The notes below the pieces were generated by a model. The model was not told the origin of the DNA, searched no databases, and was given only the letters and a program-made list of their open reading frames with translations. From the NCBI RefSeq assembly GCF_040412425.1, contig NC_089749.1:41438239-41502238 (forward strand): a stretch of 64,000 nt of DNA. The letters run 5' to 3'. Shown piece after piece: positions 42,998 through 54,699 of this stretch. Position 1 is the first letter of the stretch. Each line of letters opens with the position of its first letter. The stretch is from Macrobrachium rosenbergii (lineage: Eukaryota; Arthropoda; Malacostraca; Decapoda; Palaemonidae). The position numbers and the translations under genes were made by a program.

Positions 42998-45389
42998 CTG
43001 GAATAAAGATATTGTATGTCATGCACAAAAATTTGAGGATGAACACAAATACAGTATATCCAAATACAAAACTTATTACATTTTATACATAACCACTTAC
43101 ATATTGATGTCTTCATAATCTTAATTTATAATCATAAACACACAAAAACTTCCCACAAATTTTACAAATGTTTCATTCAATGTTCTACACAGAAAGAGAA
43201 AGAACATATCAAACCACATTCAAAATGAAAGGTAATTAAAAGATGGATGAAACATCTGGTAGGTGGAAGCTCTAGTCTACCCCCAGCAAAACTCTTGATC
43301 ATGTACTTTGTTTATGAAATAGAGATGTATGTCAATTAAATGGGTAGGAAGGATATTTTAAATACAGTGTTTTAAAAGAAAACATATGTTTATATAAAGT
43401 TTAACTTATTTTTACTTACTATCTATATTTGTTCTGGAGTAAGTAGGTTTACTCTAGATTTTTTCCCCAACAAAGTTTACCAGTGGTGTTTGGTACCATT
43501 AACTTCAGAGCTGCTTATCATTGTTCCACCAGCATGCTAGTTCCAGAGTGACTTTGCCAAAGGCTGAGACCAGGGCGACTGATTTGAATTTACCATTTTG
43601 ACTCCCATGTGAGCAGACACTTCTGATTACTGATTACTAATACCCTACACACACTTGGAAGAAAAGTCAGACCACTCTTTAGGGAGATTCTAGCTAACAT
43701 AGTCATAATTTTTGTTGACTTCATGTTGCCAAGCAACTAACACCTTTATTTCTTCCAGCATCTCCTACTTGCAAGTTTTTGGGAGTCTGTATTCCTGGAT
43801 AATGACTACTCTAACTCAGCCTGGCAGGTTCTGAGGAGCTAAGTCCATCTGTTCATGAAAAAACACAGGAAAAGTCCACCATGAACTATGGAAGGCATGG
43901 ATGTCTTCCAAAAGCCAGAAACCAAAGAAATTGTTAGTTCCTTCGATCTAGAGACTTCTCCTTTCTCCTAGCAAAGTCATTCATGACTCATACAGAATTC
44001 AGAATCACTCATCCAGTCTAGTGTACATGTTCCTGGTACATATCCTCCCAAGAATCAGTTGCATGACTGTCCCTCTCCAAAACATAAGTCTTACCAGGTA
44101 TCTGTTCTTACTTGAAAATATCCAGAAAAATAAATACACAAAACCATGCAAAATATCACTTGAAATTTATTTGTGCTGTCTTCTGCTTCTGCCATATGAA
44201 ATATGCAGAGCTGAGCAAATAATTCAGGAAATATTTAATGTAAATATAAACAAAAAAAATACAGAATTGCCAAAAAATATGCAGATATATCTAACAACAG
44301 ACTGGGTATCAAATGACAGAGTAATATACTATTCTAATTACAAATATGCCAGATGTCACCTTTACTTACAGGACTCAAAATTCACAGATACCAACAGTAT
44401 TTTGATAAATGTATTTCAATTATTCTAAAAACAATAACGTATGAAAAAGGATATAAATGATAATTAATTATCAGGGAAAAGGTCAGTTGTATTCCATATC
44501 AAGTAAAGAAGTGAGTGTTTTCAGTAAACCACATACATGGTTGAATCTTCTGGGGTTTATTGTCTTGTGATCTTTTGAAGTACTGCTCTGCTCAATATAA
44601 CTAGGGAAGTGACAGAAACTCTCTACTCAGAACAGCTTCTGTGATATTACAATATTTCATCAAACAAATGTACTCATTATATGGTAGTCTACAGAGATGT
44701 GAATTCATGCAGCACTTCACATGTATGCTAAGAATAAACCCAATATCGACACCCTGCAAAACTGCACAATTAAGTGGGTATCATATGTGGCAGAGATGTA
44801 CAAAGGAAGCTCGTGCTGAAAAAGAGGTTGATTTTTAAAACCAACAGTCAGGACCAAAGAATGAGTAAAAACCACTAGTACTGATGTTCAATGGGTACGA
44901 CACAATAAAAAAAAAAAGTCTCCAGATAAATGTGAGGCATGATACACCTTCATTTTTTCTTATTAAGTAGTTTAACACACCACTAAGTTAATTTACTTAG
45001 CTCTCACATGGCTGGCCCAAAGGATTTGGCTTTATTAATGAAAAGTTTATTTTATTTATTAAATCATAGCTCTTTGAAAATTTGATAACAAAGATAACTG
45101 GGAAAATGCTGGAGATTCTGACAAAATTTTGTCAATTGATTTTTTTTCCATAACTTGACATTCAGTGACGATCATGTTTTGGGCATTCACAAAATTGTTA
45201 CTGTTACTATACAGTCTAATCATATAGGAATTAGATCATGTGAGCTATTCATCAAATATCTATGGGTCAGTTTTAATACTGTATGGTGAATTCCATATTC
45301 TAACATTGGGCTTCATTGTTTTAATTTGTTAGTATCATTTTCACTGATCATCATGTTCTGCCATTTATGAATTATAACTGGTTATAGAG
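42998..45389. other. Upstream of the last RIC1 exon seen; no gene found
   Basis: AT-rich. It may be intron towards the RIC1 5' exons, but I could not recognise any. At 44960-45060 there is a SINE-tail-like fragment (AGCTCTCACATGGCTGGCCC then AAAGGATTT), similar to the arms of the foldback at 1085-1505. Confidence 0.4.
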
Positions 45390-45392
45390 GAG

Positions 45393-45426
<34 letters not shown>

Positions 45427-46225
45427 GAAGAAGAAGAAGAAGAAGAAGAAGAAGAAGAAGATAAAGCCCTATACTGTACATATGGAACAAGCCTTCAGGG
45501 CCCACTGACTTGAAATTCAAGCTTCCTAAGAATCTGGTGTTCATCTGAAAGAAGTTACTGAAGATAACAGGAAGTACAGAAAGAAGTGATCAGTTATCAG
45601 AAAAGGAAAATGATAAATTAATGAAATAATAATAAAAAAGATAAAAATATACATAAATTAGTAAAGCACAAAGGTGGATTTTTTTTGGTAGTAATGCGCT
45701 ACATCATCGCTTGAACTTTTGAGGTTCTAATTGTCCAAAATCCTAAGGGAGGCTGTTCCACAGTCCAATAGTGTGAGAAATAAAAGATCAATGGAACTGA
45801 GAAGTGTAGCAGCGTGGCAAACTCCCCACATATTTGTGCTTCTGTTCAGCAAATCTGGTTGCCCTCAGCACAGAAAGAGAATCAGGGATCTACTGGGTTA
45901 GTGAAATCTCAGTTAAAACACAACTTATGAAAAACTGACAAAAGAGAACGTCCGTCCAAGCCATAACTACTAGTGTTAGGAAACAGAAACCTACCACCAA
46001 GAATCACTCTATCTGAAATAAAAAAAAGTCTCTGGCAGAGGCAGACATCCAAACTGGAGAACAGTATTCTAGTAAAGGAAGGACCAATGACCTAAAACAA
46101 GTTGTGATGATTTTATCATTGTTATAAATATACGAGGCTTTCCATATAACAGCTAACGTCTTCGCAGCATTTGCTGACATTTTCATTTGATGAACAAAAA
46201 AAAATAAGATGTGAGTCAAAGTTAC
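45390..46225 (-). pseudogene. LINE relic: RT end and C-terminus, with microsatellite tail
   Basis: The minus strand reads ANAAKTLAVIWKASYIYNND and RSLVLPLLEYCSPVWMSAS (46004-46219), a LINE RT thumb region. Degraded blocks follow (FAEQKHKYVGSLPRCYTSQF, then HTIGLWNSLPRDFG) from the C-terminal tail. It ends in GGCTTGTTCCATATG and a compound microsatellite, (GAA)n at 45426-45462 and (ATC)n at 45393-45425 on the plus strand. The same end block occurs at 4187-4318. Frame breaks are many. Confidence 0.7.
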
Positions 46226-46984
46226 ATAAGTAGCGTCAAAACTTCAGACTCACTCAGCAGTCCCATCCACCTGAACGTACAGTGTACTGTATTGTGTTTT
46301 AGGATGAAAAAACTTACAGTACTGTATTGACTTTATATCACACTGTACTTAAATAGGCATGGAAACCAACTTATGAACAAATCAAGATGCTAACAGCCAT
46401 TTGGAACGTAACTCGTTCGTTTTTAGTGTACTGTCTGTATATACATATTAGTGTAGAGAATTTGGATGCACACCTGCACTTGAATTTAATTTTATACACA
46501 TTTACGTATAAACAGACATTTGTATTTTTGTACCTTTTACATATTATCAAACTTTATCTCTGTGCCTTATATTTTTTGTATTTGCAATCAAGGAAGATTT
46601 TACTAAATTATAAATGCAATTTTATGGAAACACTATGCACAGAGTACCATATTATGAATATTTATTTAATCATTTCTTTACAGTTTTACCTTTGTTGCCA
46701 CACATGCTCTTTTTGCTCAAAACAATGCCCTTAAACGGTTAAGGTTTTAATCCCTTCACCAACCAGTACCCAGGCCTCAAGGCCATTCTCCCCATACAAT
46801 AATATAAATATACGTGGAAAGGCCAGATCGTAAGTCAGTAAATGCTCGATAATGCCACATTTTGGTGGAACAGTGTTCACAACAAACCCCAATAAATGGA
46901 AGAAGGAAGCTTGAGTATTTTTCACCAGAAATTGACGCTCAAGAACCGGAAAAAATGTGACGGTATGAAGATACCTGCTATATA
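46226..46984. other. No gene seen
   Basis: AT-rich. An open plus-strand frame at 46387-46734 is Leu/Ile/Tyr-rich and looks like chance coding in AT-rich DNA. Confidence 0.4.
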
Positions 46985-47384
46985 TATGTATATATATGTG
47001 TACATATAAAGGCAAAATCCATGAAGGAAAGAGAAACAATGGAGCGCTGCAAGGCCTTTTGACTTCTAGTCCTTTACTTAGCAGACTGAAGAAATATAAA
47101 AATAAGTTTACAAAGAAAGCTCATTTAAATGACAGATGGGGATTACAAAGGAAAAATATGTACCTGGAATCCAACACAATTGAAGAATTGGTAGAACTGC
47201 CAAAAAAGGGTTAAATATTTAAGAGGCTTTACAGAGGATTAGGCTCAACCGTTCAGAAGCATGGACAGGACAATCAAAAGATATACAAGGAAGGTGACAG
47301 ACCACCAAAAAATGTTATAAAAGTACAACTCAATAATTCTCTTTTTTAACAATAACAATTTTTGCAAGGTGAAACACTTTTGCA

Positions 47385-47736
<352 letters not shown>

Positions 47737-47828
47737 TATATGAATACATAGAAAATATATGTAAGATAACTAATTTGTAATTAAGTCAGTGATTTTATCT
47801 TTTAGGTCATTCTTGAACATTTTACTAA

Positions 47829-48278
47829 TCAAGTGGTCCAAATAATACATGCAAGGCTAAGATTAAAATTACAACTGGAAGTAAGCTGTATAATAACAGA
47901 TTCTAAAAGATTTTGTGAAGAGAAAACTTTTGATCTGGCAGTCACTGAACTTTCAGTCCAATTTATCCTGTAAGAGTTTTCACTTAGGTGAATGAATATA
48001 ACATTGGATGTTTGCCTGGGTTTAACAGAATACTTATGTTGTTTAATAAGTACATCTAAATCCTTGCTAGATTGGCCATTATAAAAAGAGGGGTAGTCCA
48101 AACATGGAATTTTATATATTATGTTTTCTTTAGGGCTTATTTTTAATAACATTCCTTTTAGTGTGTTATTACAGGAAAAAACAAAGTTGACATTACCAGA
48201 TTTTAACAATGATTTTATTTTTTCAAAACCACCAAAATAGGGCAAGCAGTGAATGATCTTAGGGGTTTCTTTCTCCAT
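47829..48278 (-). pseudogene. Penelope GIY-YIG endonuclease end
   Basis: 149 codons open. IIYKIPCLDYPSFYNGQSSK carries the GIY-YIG pair, here YKI and YNG (family YIG). DLDVLIKQHKYSV has Leu where the plus copy keeps Arg (LDVRI), the likely catalytic Arg. NSYRINWTESSVTARSKVFS and LLESVIIQL complete the domain. In Penelope elements this nuclease nicks the target for primed reverse transcription. The changed residues suggest loss of activity. Confidence 0.75.
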
Positions 48279-48312
48279 GTTACTTTCATTATAAAACTTT
48301 TTGCGGGCTTTA

Positions 48313-48849
48313 TTATAACAAAATATCTAGTATAAGTGAAGGATAACATAAATCTGTCCCTATTTTTCTTATGTATTCAATTTCTTGATCCAAATACTGG
48401 GGACTGACAATGCGCAAAGCTCGTAAAAACATAGAAGAAAAAATTGATATTTTGATATTAATGTGATGGCCTGAATAAAAATAGACATAAGTTAAGTTGT
48501 TGGTTGGTTTCCTATAAATACTGAATTTCCTTTGAAATGGTTCTCTATGTACTAAAACATCTAAGAAAGGGAGGCAATTGTCTGTTTCTAATTCTAAAGT
48601 AAACTTAATGGATGGTGCCTGGTTATTCAAATTACAGAGTAAGTCATTTACATCAATAAAAGCAAGCAAAACAGCTAAAATATCAACATATCTATACCAC
48701 TTTAAAGGAGTATAAATGATACTAGGTAAATATCGTTTTTCAAAGAATTCTATATACAAGTTTGAGGGGAGGGGGGGATAAAGGGTTGCCCACTGCCATG
48801 TCAAGTATTTGTTGGTAAAAGTCACCATTGAATATAAACTTACAATCAC
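48313..48849 (-). pseudogene. Penelope reverse transcriptase part
   Basis: 178 codons open. SLYSMVTFTNKYLTWQWATL precedes LPSIIYTPLKWYRYVDILAV. Penelope RT has Y-(A/V)-D-D here; this copy has YVDI, missing the second catalytic Asp, as from an in-frame GAT loss in a GATGAT pair. Then come KFTLELETDNCLPFLDVLVH and KFSIYRKPTNNLTYVYFYSG, the strongly conserved LPFLDV and YRKPT blocks. The palm's upstream blocks continue in other frames up to about 49230. Confidence 0.8.
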
Positions 48850-50214
48850 AAATTCTTAACCTAGTGAGTGAAATAATATGACTTATAGGTAGAAGTAATT
48901 CATGATGGATTAATTCATTACTAAGATACTCTAAAATAGAATCTATAAGGACTTTGGTAAAAAGAGAACAAACATCAAAACTAAAGAATCTATGTGGGAC
49001 AAGAGGTGATTTTGCTTAATTTATCAACTAAACCTAGAGAATGTATATGTGAGAATCAGAGATAGTTCCAAGTAACGAGGACAAGAGCTTGGTAATATAT
49101 TCTAAAGTTTATATGATACTGAGCCAACAGTACTGATAATAGGCCACATAGGATTATTTTCTTTGCGCGTTTTTACTAATTCATACAAGTAAGGTAACGA
49201 GGGGAATTGAACTGATAAATGACCTATTAGTTCTTTTTTATCTTTAAGGATTTTTTTCACTGTGCTGTTGAAATTTTTTATGACTTGATCAAGAGGATTT
49301 TTTTTGTTTTTTGTAAGTTGTATCATCATCCAGTGGGGCTTGCATACGTGATATGTAGTCAGCTTTATCTAAAATTACAATACTAATTGACTTATAAGGT
49401 TTTGTCATGTGGATTGTATTGTCTTTTTCAAGATTGGTCAAACTTTTCTTTTAGCAAGCAAGGAAATTACTTTCATGCCTAACATTGGCAGCTCCATAAA
49501 CAATACCTTTAATTATGTCAACACGATTTTGAGGAAAATCACAATATTTTTCAAATATACATAGGGACGATGCAATCGTTAAAGCAGAGGGTCTATTCAA
49601 TATAAAGAAGGATAAACCATATCTGATGGCACTCAACATTTTCACTTATTTGTTTACTTGATAAGTTTATAAAACAATCATTACGTGCAATATTAGTCCA
49701 GTCACTGCTATCAATAAGATTTTTTAGGTTTCTGTCAAGTTTCCTTGTTAAGGTATCTGCAGTCCTACAAATTTTCCGCAAATCTGTCACAGTGAGTCCT
49801 TCCAATCAACCGGGATAGAATGACTATATGAAATTCTGGCTTTTTCTAATTCCTTATATTTTTCCTTCTTTTCTTGCTTTATGGCTGCTATTTAAGTCAA
49901 TGGCCTTGCAGCAGTCAATCATTTCTCTTCCCTTCATGGATTTTGTCTTTATTTATATTCATCATATTCCATATTTTCGTGATTCAGTTATACATAATGA
50001 GGTCCACGTTTACTTTCGCTATCCTGTTTCCTCTTTTGAGTTGCGTAGTCACTACCTTCTCCAAGTCTCTTTCGGCTGCACTTTTGACCAGAATTCAACT
50101 ACAGTTCCTGAAGAAATACCTGTCTGAACACGTGCTACCTACATCCTTGCTATCACGCCGTTAAAGAAGTTATGACCATCATCTATTCAATGAATACAGT
50201 GCCATGATGTTAAA

Positions 50215-50691
50215 ATGTCACAAGAAGAGAAGGAAAAATTCAAGGAAATAGAAAAATGCAAAAGTTCATTCAATCATTCTATCCCAGCTGATTGGAAGGA
50301 CTCACTGCAACAAGAAATTTACGGAAAACTTCGTAGGACTACAGATGCCCTAACAAGGAAACTTGACAGAAAACTAAAATATCTTATTGATAGCAGTGAC
50401 TGGACTAATAGTGCACGTAATGATTGTGTTAAAAACTTACCAAATAAAAAAATAAGTGAAAATGTTGTGAGTGCACCCAGATATGGTTTATCCTTCTTTA
50501 TATCGAACAGATCCCCTGCTTTAACAACTGTATCATCCCTAATTATATTTGAAAAATACTGTGATCTTCCTCAAAATCACGTTGACAAAATTAAAGGTAT
50601 TGTTTATGGAGCCGCCAATGTTAGGCATGAAAGTAATTTCCCTGCTCTCTATAAGAAAAGTTTGACCAATCTTTTTCCCTGCTCTCTATAA
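50215..50691 (+). pseudogene. Penelope ORF, N-terminal part (plus copy)
   Basis: 158 codons. SIPADWKDSLQQEIYGKLRR, TDALTRKLDRKLKYLIDSSD, then KYCDLPQNHVDKIKGIVYGA and ANVRHESNFPALYKKSLTNL. It matches the minus-copy fragments at 49451-49805 almost block for block. The frame stops at 50691, where the RT should begin. Confidence 0.7.
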
Positions 50692-50734
50692 TAAAAGTTT
50701 GACTGATCTTAAAAAAAGATCTTAAAAAGTAACA

Positions 50735-51240
50735 TGGAGAAAGAAACCCCTAAGAACATTCTTAGCTTGCCTTATCTTAGTGGTTTTGAAAACATAAAAT
50801 TATTGTTGAAATCTTTTAATGTCAACCTTGTTTTTTCCTATAATAACACACTAAAAGGAATGTTGATAATATATAGCCCTAGAGAAAACAACAATATATA
50901 AAATTCCATGTTTGGACTGCCCCTCTTTTTATAATGGCCAATCTAGCAAGGCTTTAGATGTACGTATTACACAACGTAAGTATAATAAAAGAGTTCAGAG
51001 GTCTGGTTAAACAAATCATTTATAACTAACTAACTAACAACGTAAGTATTCTGTCAAAACTGGGCAAACATCCAATGCTATATCCATTCATTTAAGTGAA
51101 AACTCTTACAGGATAAATTGGACAAAGTTCAGCGACTGCCAGATCGAAAGATTTCTCTCCACGATATCTTTTAGAATCTGCTATTTTGCAATTTACTTCC
51201 AGTTGTAATTTTAACCTTAGCCCTGGCATGTATTATTTGG
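50735..51240 (+). pseudogene. Penelope GIY-YIG end (plus copy), broken
   Basis: Corresponds to 47829-48278. It has a stop near 50900, then KIPCLDCPSFYNGQSSKALD in a shifted frame followed by VRITQRKY, so it keeps the Cys pair and the Arg that the minus copy lost. The frame is then cut by the 53-bp insert at 50984-51036. Confidence 0.65.
50971..51049. mobile_element. 53-bp SINE-tail-like insertion with 13-bp target duplication
   Basis: ACAACGTAAGTAT occurs at 50971-50983 and 51037-51049. The 53 bases between them are absent from the paired Penelope copy. They end in (ACTA)n-like sequence, and their complement (TTTAACCAGACCTCTGAAC) resembles the SINE tail AACCAGACCACTGAG. This is the expected trace of a strongly 5'-truncated, LINE-mobilised insertion. 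Confidence 0.75.
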
Positions 51241-51799
51241 ACCACTGTATTAGTAAAATATTCAAGAATGACCTAAAAGATAAAATCACTGACTTAATTA
51301 CAAATTAGTTACCTTAAATATAATTTCTATGTATTTGTATGTTTAATATACTCTTTTTGTAAAAATGTTTCACCTTGCAAAAACTGTTATTGTTTTTAAA
51401 AAAAAAGAAAAAGAAAACTGAGTTGTACTTTTATAACATTTTTTGGTGGTCAGTCACCTTCCTTGTATATCTTTTAATTGTCCTGTTCCTGCTTCTGAAT
51501 GGCTGAACCTAATCCTTTGTAAAACCTCTTAAATATTTAACCCTGTTTTGGCAGCTCTACAAATTCTTCAATTGTGTTGGATTCCAGGTACATATTTATC
51601 CTTTGTAATTGCCATCTGTCATTTATATGAGCTTTCTTTGTAAACTTACTTTTATATATTTCTTCGGTCTGCTAAGTAAAGGACAACTGACAACCGAAAG
51701 GCCTCGCAGCACACCAGTGTTTCCCTTTCATTTGTGGATTTTATCTTTATTTATATATTCATCACATTCCAATTTTCATGATTCAGTTATACATACAGT

Positions 51800-52030
51800 A
51801 TATATCCATGACCCAATCATGTGTGTGGAAAGGTCATGGACATGGAGGTGGTTGGGAGGAGGAGGAGGGGAAGGCTAAGATTTAGCTGGAAAGATAGCAT
51901 AGCAAATGACATGCGGGAAAAAGGGTTAAGAGAACAAGATACGCAAGATAGAAGAAGATGAAGAAAGCTTACACGGAACAGCGAGCCCATATAAAGATGG
52001 GTAAAGGCTGAAGACAAAGAAGAAATTATA
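51800..52030 (+). pseudogene. LINE C-terminal tail (RTE/I-type), 5'-truncated
   Basis: The plus strand reads YSKDMREKGLREQDTQDRR, then WRKLTRNSEPI, a stop, and RWVKAEDKEE. This resembles the end of many arthropod and vertebrate LINE proteins (xMxEKGLxExDxxDRxxWRxLIRNxDP). A (TA)n tract follows, into which DIRS-A copy 3 is inserted. Confidence 0.6.
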
Positions 52031-52106
52031 CATATATATATATACAGTATATATATATAAATATATATACATATGATATACATTATTTATATATATAATA
52101 TATATA
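52031..52106. repeat. TA-rich tract at the DIRS-A copy 3 insertion site
   Basis: (TA)n with interruptions up to the first base of copy 3. The (TA)n resumes right after its last base at 60467. Confidence 0.8.
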
Positions 52107-52403
52107 TTTCTGGGCTCGACCTGTGTCACCCAGTGAAATAATCCATTAGCAATGATTTCTAGGTATAAGTATTGCTAAGTATACCAGAGAAAAAGCTAAC
52201 CATAATGCCAGGGTTACGACCCCTGGATCGAACGCCATTAGATGGTGTCGGTATACACAAGGGGTGAGTGGTTGCCACTACCACAGGTCTCCGTCCTTAT
52301 AGATCTCTCCAATCTCAAAACCCCGAAAAGTAAGGGGCCGTTCTAAACCTCATCCTCCGCACCCAGCCAACCACCACCCCGGCCGCCATCTTATAAACAT
52401 TCC
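52107..52403. repeat. Left inverted terminal repeat, DIRS-A copy 3
   Basis: About 297 bp, complementary to 60146-60441. Landmarks are GATCGAACGCCATTAGATGG and GGCCGCCATCTTATAAACAT. Confidence 0.9.
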
Positions 52404-54417
52404 AATTTAGCACGCCTTCAGATCACACCGTGTTTTTTCTTGGTGTTGTGTTTTTGGTTTTTTACTGATTCGACATGTCTTCCCACCCAGAATTCCCACC
52501 ATCTAAGTTGAGTACCACTTCCTTTTGGTTTTTTATTACAGAGGCATATTATTTGACTGTTCGTATATTGTTTACCAGGTTAAATAGTGCTACGCAGCCG
52601 GGCGTGGGCTGTGTCTGCCTCTGCCATGCTTGACCCTCAGTCTTCGCATGTTATTAGCAGGAAGTTCTGCTAGTTTTTATCCATGCTCCATTCCATTGGA
52701 GCCTTATTTGTAGAAATGACCATTTCGCTGATAGGAGGCTAGGGAGCCCGTATCTGACTGATCTAGGCTAGGGATGGAGGTATTCCCCTCCCTTTTTTCT
52801 GATCATAAATTTCTCCCTTTCCCCTGGTTTCCTTCCTCCACCAGCGAGTTGGTACCTTCTAGATGGTGGTATTGTTATGCTCATGATCATAACTGATGTG
52901 TACGAGGATGGATGACATGTCTATTCTTGGATTAGTTTATATGTGATTCGGCGTCAGAGGCGGCCATCTTGGGTATCCCCGCTTCCTGCATAACGGTTGT
53001 TGTTTGGCCCTCTCTGCCACTGAGTCATTTTTGTATTCATAAGTATATATTTTTAAGTATATATAATTTTAAACTTCTCACATCGAATGGTCCCCTTTTT
53101 TATGTTAGTACTCTTGACGTCAGGTAGTTTTATTCGATTAGGTTTAGCCTAGCCTACTCGACCGTACTGTAATCGGTTTCGGAGAGTTAGGCTGGACAGG
53201 ATAGGCGCTTTTCACGATGCTCATGCTACCTAGCTCACCTGACCAGGCCGTTTTGAGGTTTTGGAGGGAGTTGTTTGTGAGGGAGTTCCTCATTCTCTCT
53301 TGGCCCACCAGGCCGTTAGGTTTTGGACAGTGAGGTTAGGCTAGTGAGGGAGTTACTCTTCCCCTTAGCCCACCTGACCAGGCCGTGAGGTCTTAGAGGG
53401 TGAGGTTAGAATAGTGAAGGGTCTCCTCAATTCATAGTCTTCCACCTGACCAGGCTGTCGGTTTTGGAGGGTGTGGCTAGGTTATGCGAGGTTCCTCTTC
53501 CCCCACCCCCTCACCTGTAGCGCTCATCCTGGCCTTTCTGAACAAGCCAAGAAGTTTTGGTTTTGGAGGGTAGGCTGGGATCGAAGGTTGCACAGGTTAT
53601 TTCGTGTATGTAGCCTAGTCCTTCTTTACCTGATCAGTTAGCTTTTGACGAGCGACCTAGGCTTCTTCCTAGCAGAGGGAAACCGATCGCTTGCGTTCAG
53701 CACCCTGTGGGGAGTTTTCATTCGGCTTCCAGAGGGTGCTACCCACCCGTCTGGTCGCCGTTCGCCGGGTTTCCGCCACTCTGCTACCTTTCCCTTATCG
53801 GGCGGTGTTTCGTTTGCTCGCTTTCCACAGTTATAGCTGGAGCGTCGAACACTGTCCCAGGGATGCAATCATGAGTTCCGCTATGTTCAGTCTCCGCCAG
53901 GTTAGTCGGATCTTTCGTTGTTATCGTCCATGTTACCACTCCGGTGGGTATGGTTTTCGGTTAGTTGGCGCTTTCCACTATGTGTTTCCCGCCCTGGGCA
54001 ATTGAGAGCTCGGGCATATGTGAACACTCCTTTCCGCCACCTTACGCCGTTTCCATAATATGTGACATAACGAGATTTCCGTGGCAAATCATGGCGGAGT
54101 ACCATAGCGCCAGACTATCTTAGAGTACTTTTGTTTACATGATTAGTAGTTGGCCATTCTGTAGCATAACCTATGTTTATTATTCTGTACTGCCGGATTC
54201 AATTCCGGCGGGTTTTACCTGATGACACGCATGTTTCATCACCCATAAATCTGTGTATTAGTCTTGTACTCATGTATCGATTCAATTCCGGCGGGTTTTG
54301 CCTGATGACACGCATGTTTCATCACCCATAATCTATGTTAAGGTAGCCTATTACCCCCGGACCTACTCCGCGCCGCCTTGCCTTGACGTTACTCATGTAC
54401 CGCCATTCCACTTACAG
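52404..54417 (+). other. DIRS-A copy 3 leader with repeats and hairpins
   Basis: Repeat units with (CA)CCTGACCAGGCCG or CCACCAGGCCG start near 53236, 53304, 53371 and 53442, as in copy 2. Hairpins include GCCGGATTCAATTCCGGC at 54192-54209. A block of about 85 bp (ATTCAATTCCGGCGGG...TGATGACACGCATGTTTCAT) is duplicated, near 54196-54250 and 54280-54335. The leader ends in CTTACAG before the gag ATG. Confidence 0.7.
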
Positions 54418-54588
54418 ATGCTACGCTGTCAGGAGCCAGGGTGCACAGCGGTTCTCCAACAACCCTGTGGACACGAGGTGTGCCGGTCGCACTCCAGCTG
54501 CTCGGTCCACGTTGGGGACCTGATCGTCTGGCACCCAGATGGCTGTGAAGTCTGCTACGCTCTGTACGAGCTAGTGGTGGATGAGTCG
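54418..54588 (+). CDS. DIRS-A copy 3 gag exon 1, Cys/His-rich module
   Basis: 57 codons, ATG at 54418, donor TCG|GTAAGT. It starts MLRCQEPGC and contains PCGHEVCRSHSSCSVHVGDL and WHPDGCEVCYALYELVVDES. All Cys and His residues of copy 2 are kept. The few differences from copy 2 are conservative (for example Ile/Val and Val/Leu). It is open and could be translated. Confidence 0.65.
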
Positions 54589-54699
54589 GTAAGTTTTAAG
54601 AGACCGCTAACCTTTAGTCTTTTTTTGACTTTAATGATTTATATAGACATACACGGGTAATTGGAGAATATTCTCAGTAAATCCTGCCCTTTCGTACAG
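54589..54699 (+). other. Intron in DIRS-A copy 3 gag
   Basis: A 111-nt intron, GTAAGT...CTTTCGTACAG, phase 0, at the same position as in copies 1 and 2. Confidence 0.75.

Larger units (their letters stand above)
49880..51790 (+). mobile_element. Penelope-like element, plus copy, RT deleted
   Basis: It begins with a terminal-repeat-like block (about 49895-49995: GGCCTTGCAGCAGTC, CCTTCATGGATTTTGTCTTT) that recurs at its 3' end (about 51695-51790). Between them is the 5' coding part (50215-50691), a junction near 50690 where the RT domain is missing, then the GIY-YIG end (about 50735-51240) and 3' non-coding part. It is a mirror of the minus copy at 46985-49830. A 53-bp insert with a 13-bp target duplication lies at 50971-51049. 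Confidence 0.75.

Noticed and set aside
44021..44428. 135-codon plus-strand open frame
   Set aside because: AT-driven composition, no motif, no splice context.
45393..45462. Trinucleotide repeat as a coding homopolymer
   Set aside because: It is the microsatellite tail of a LINE relic, not an exon.
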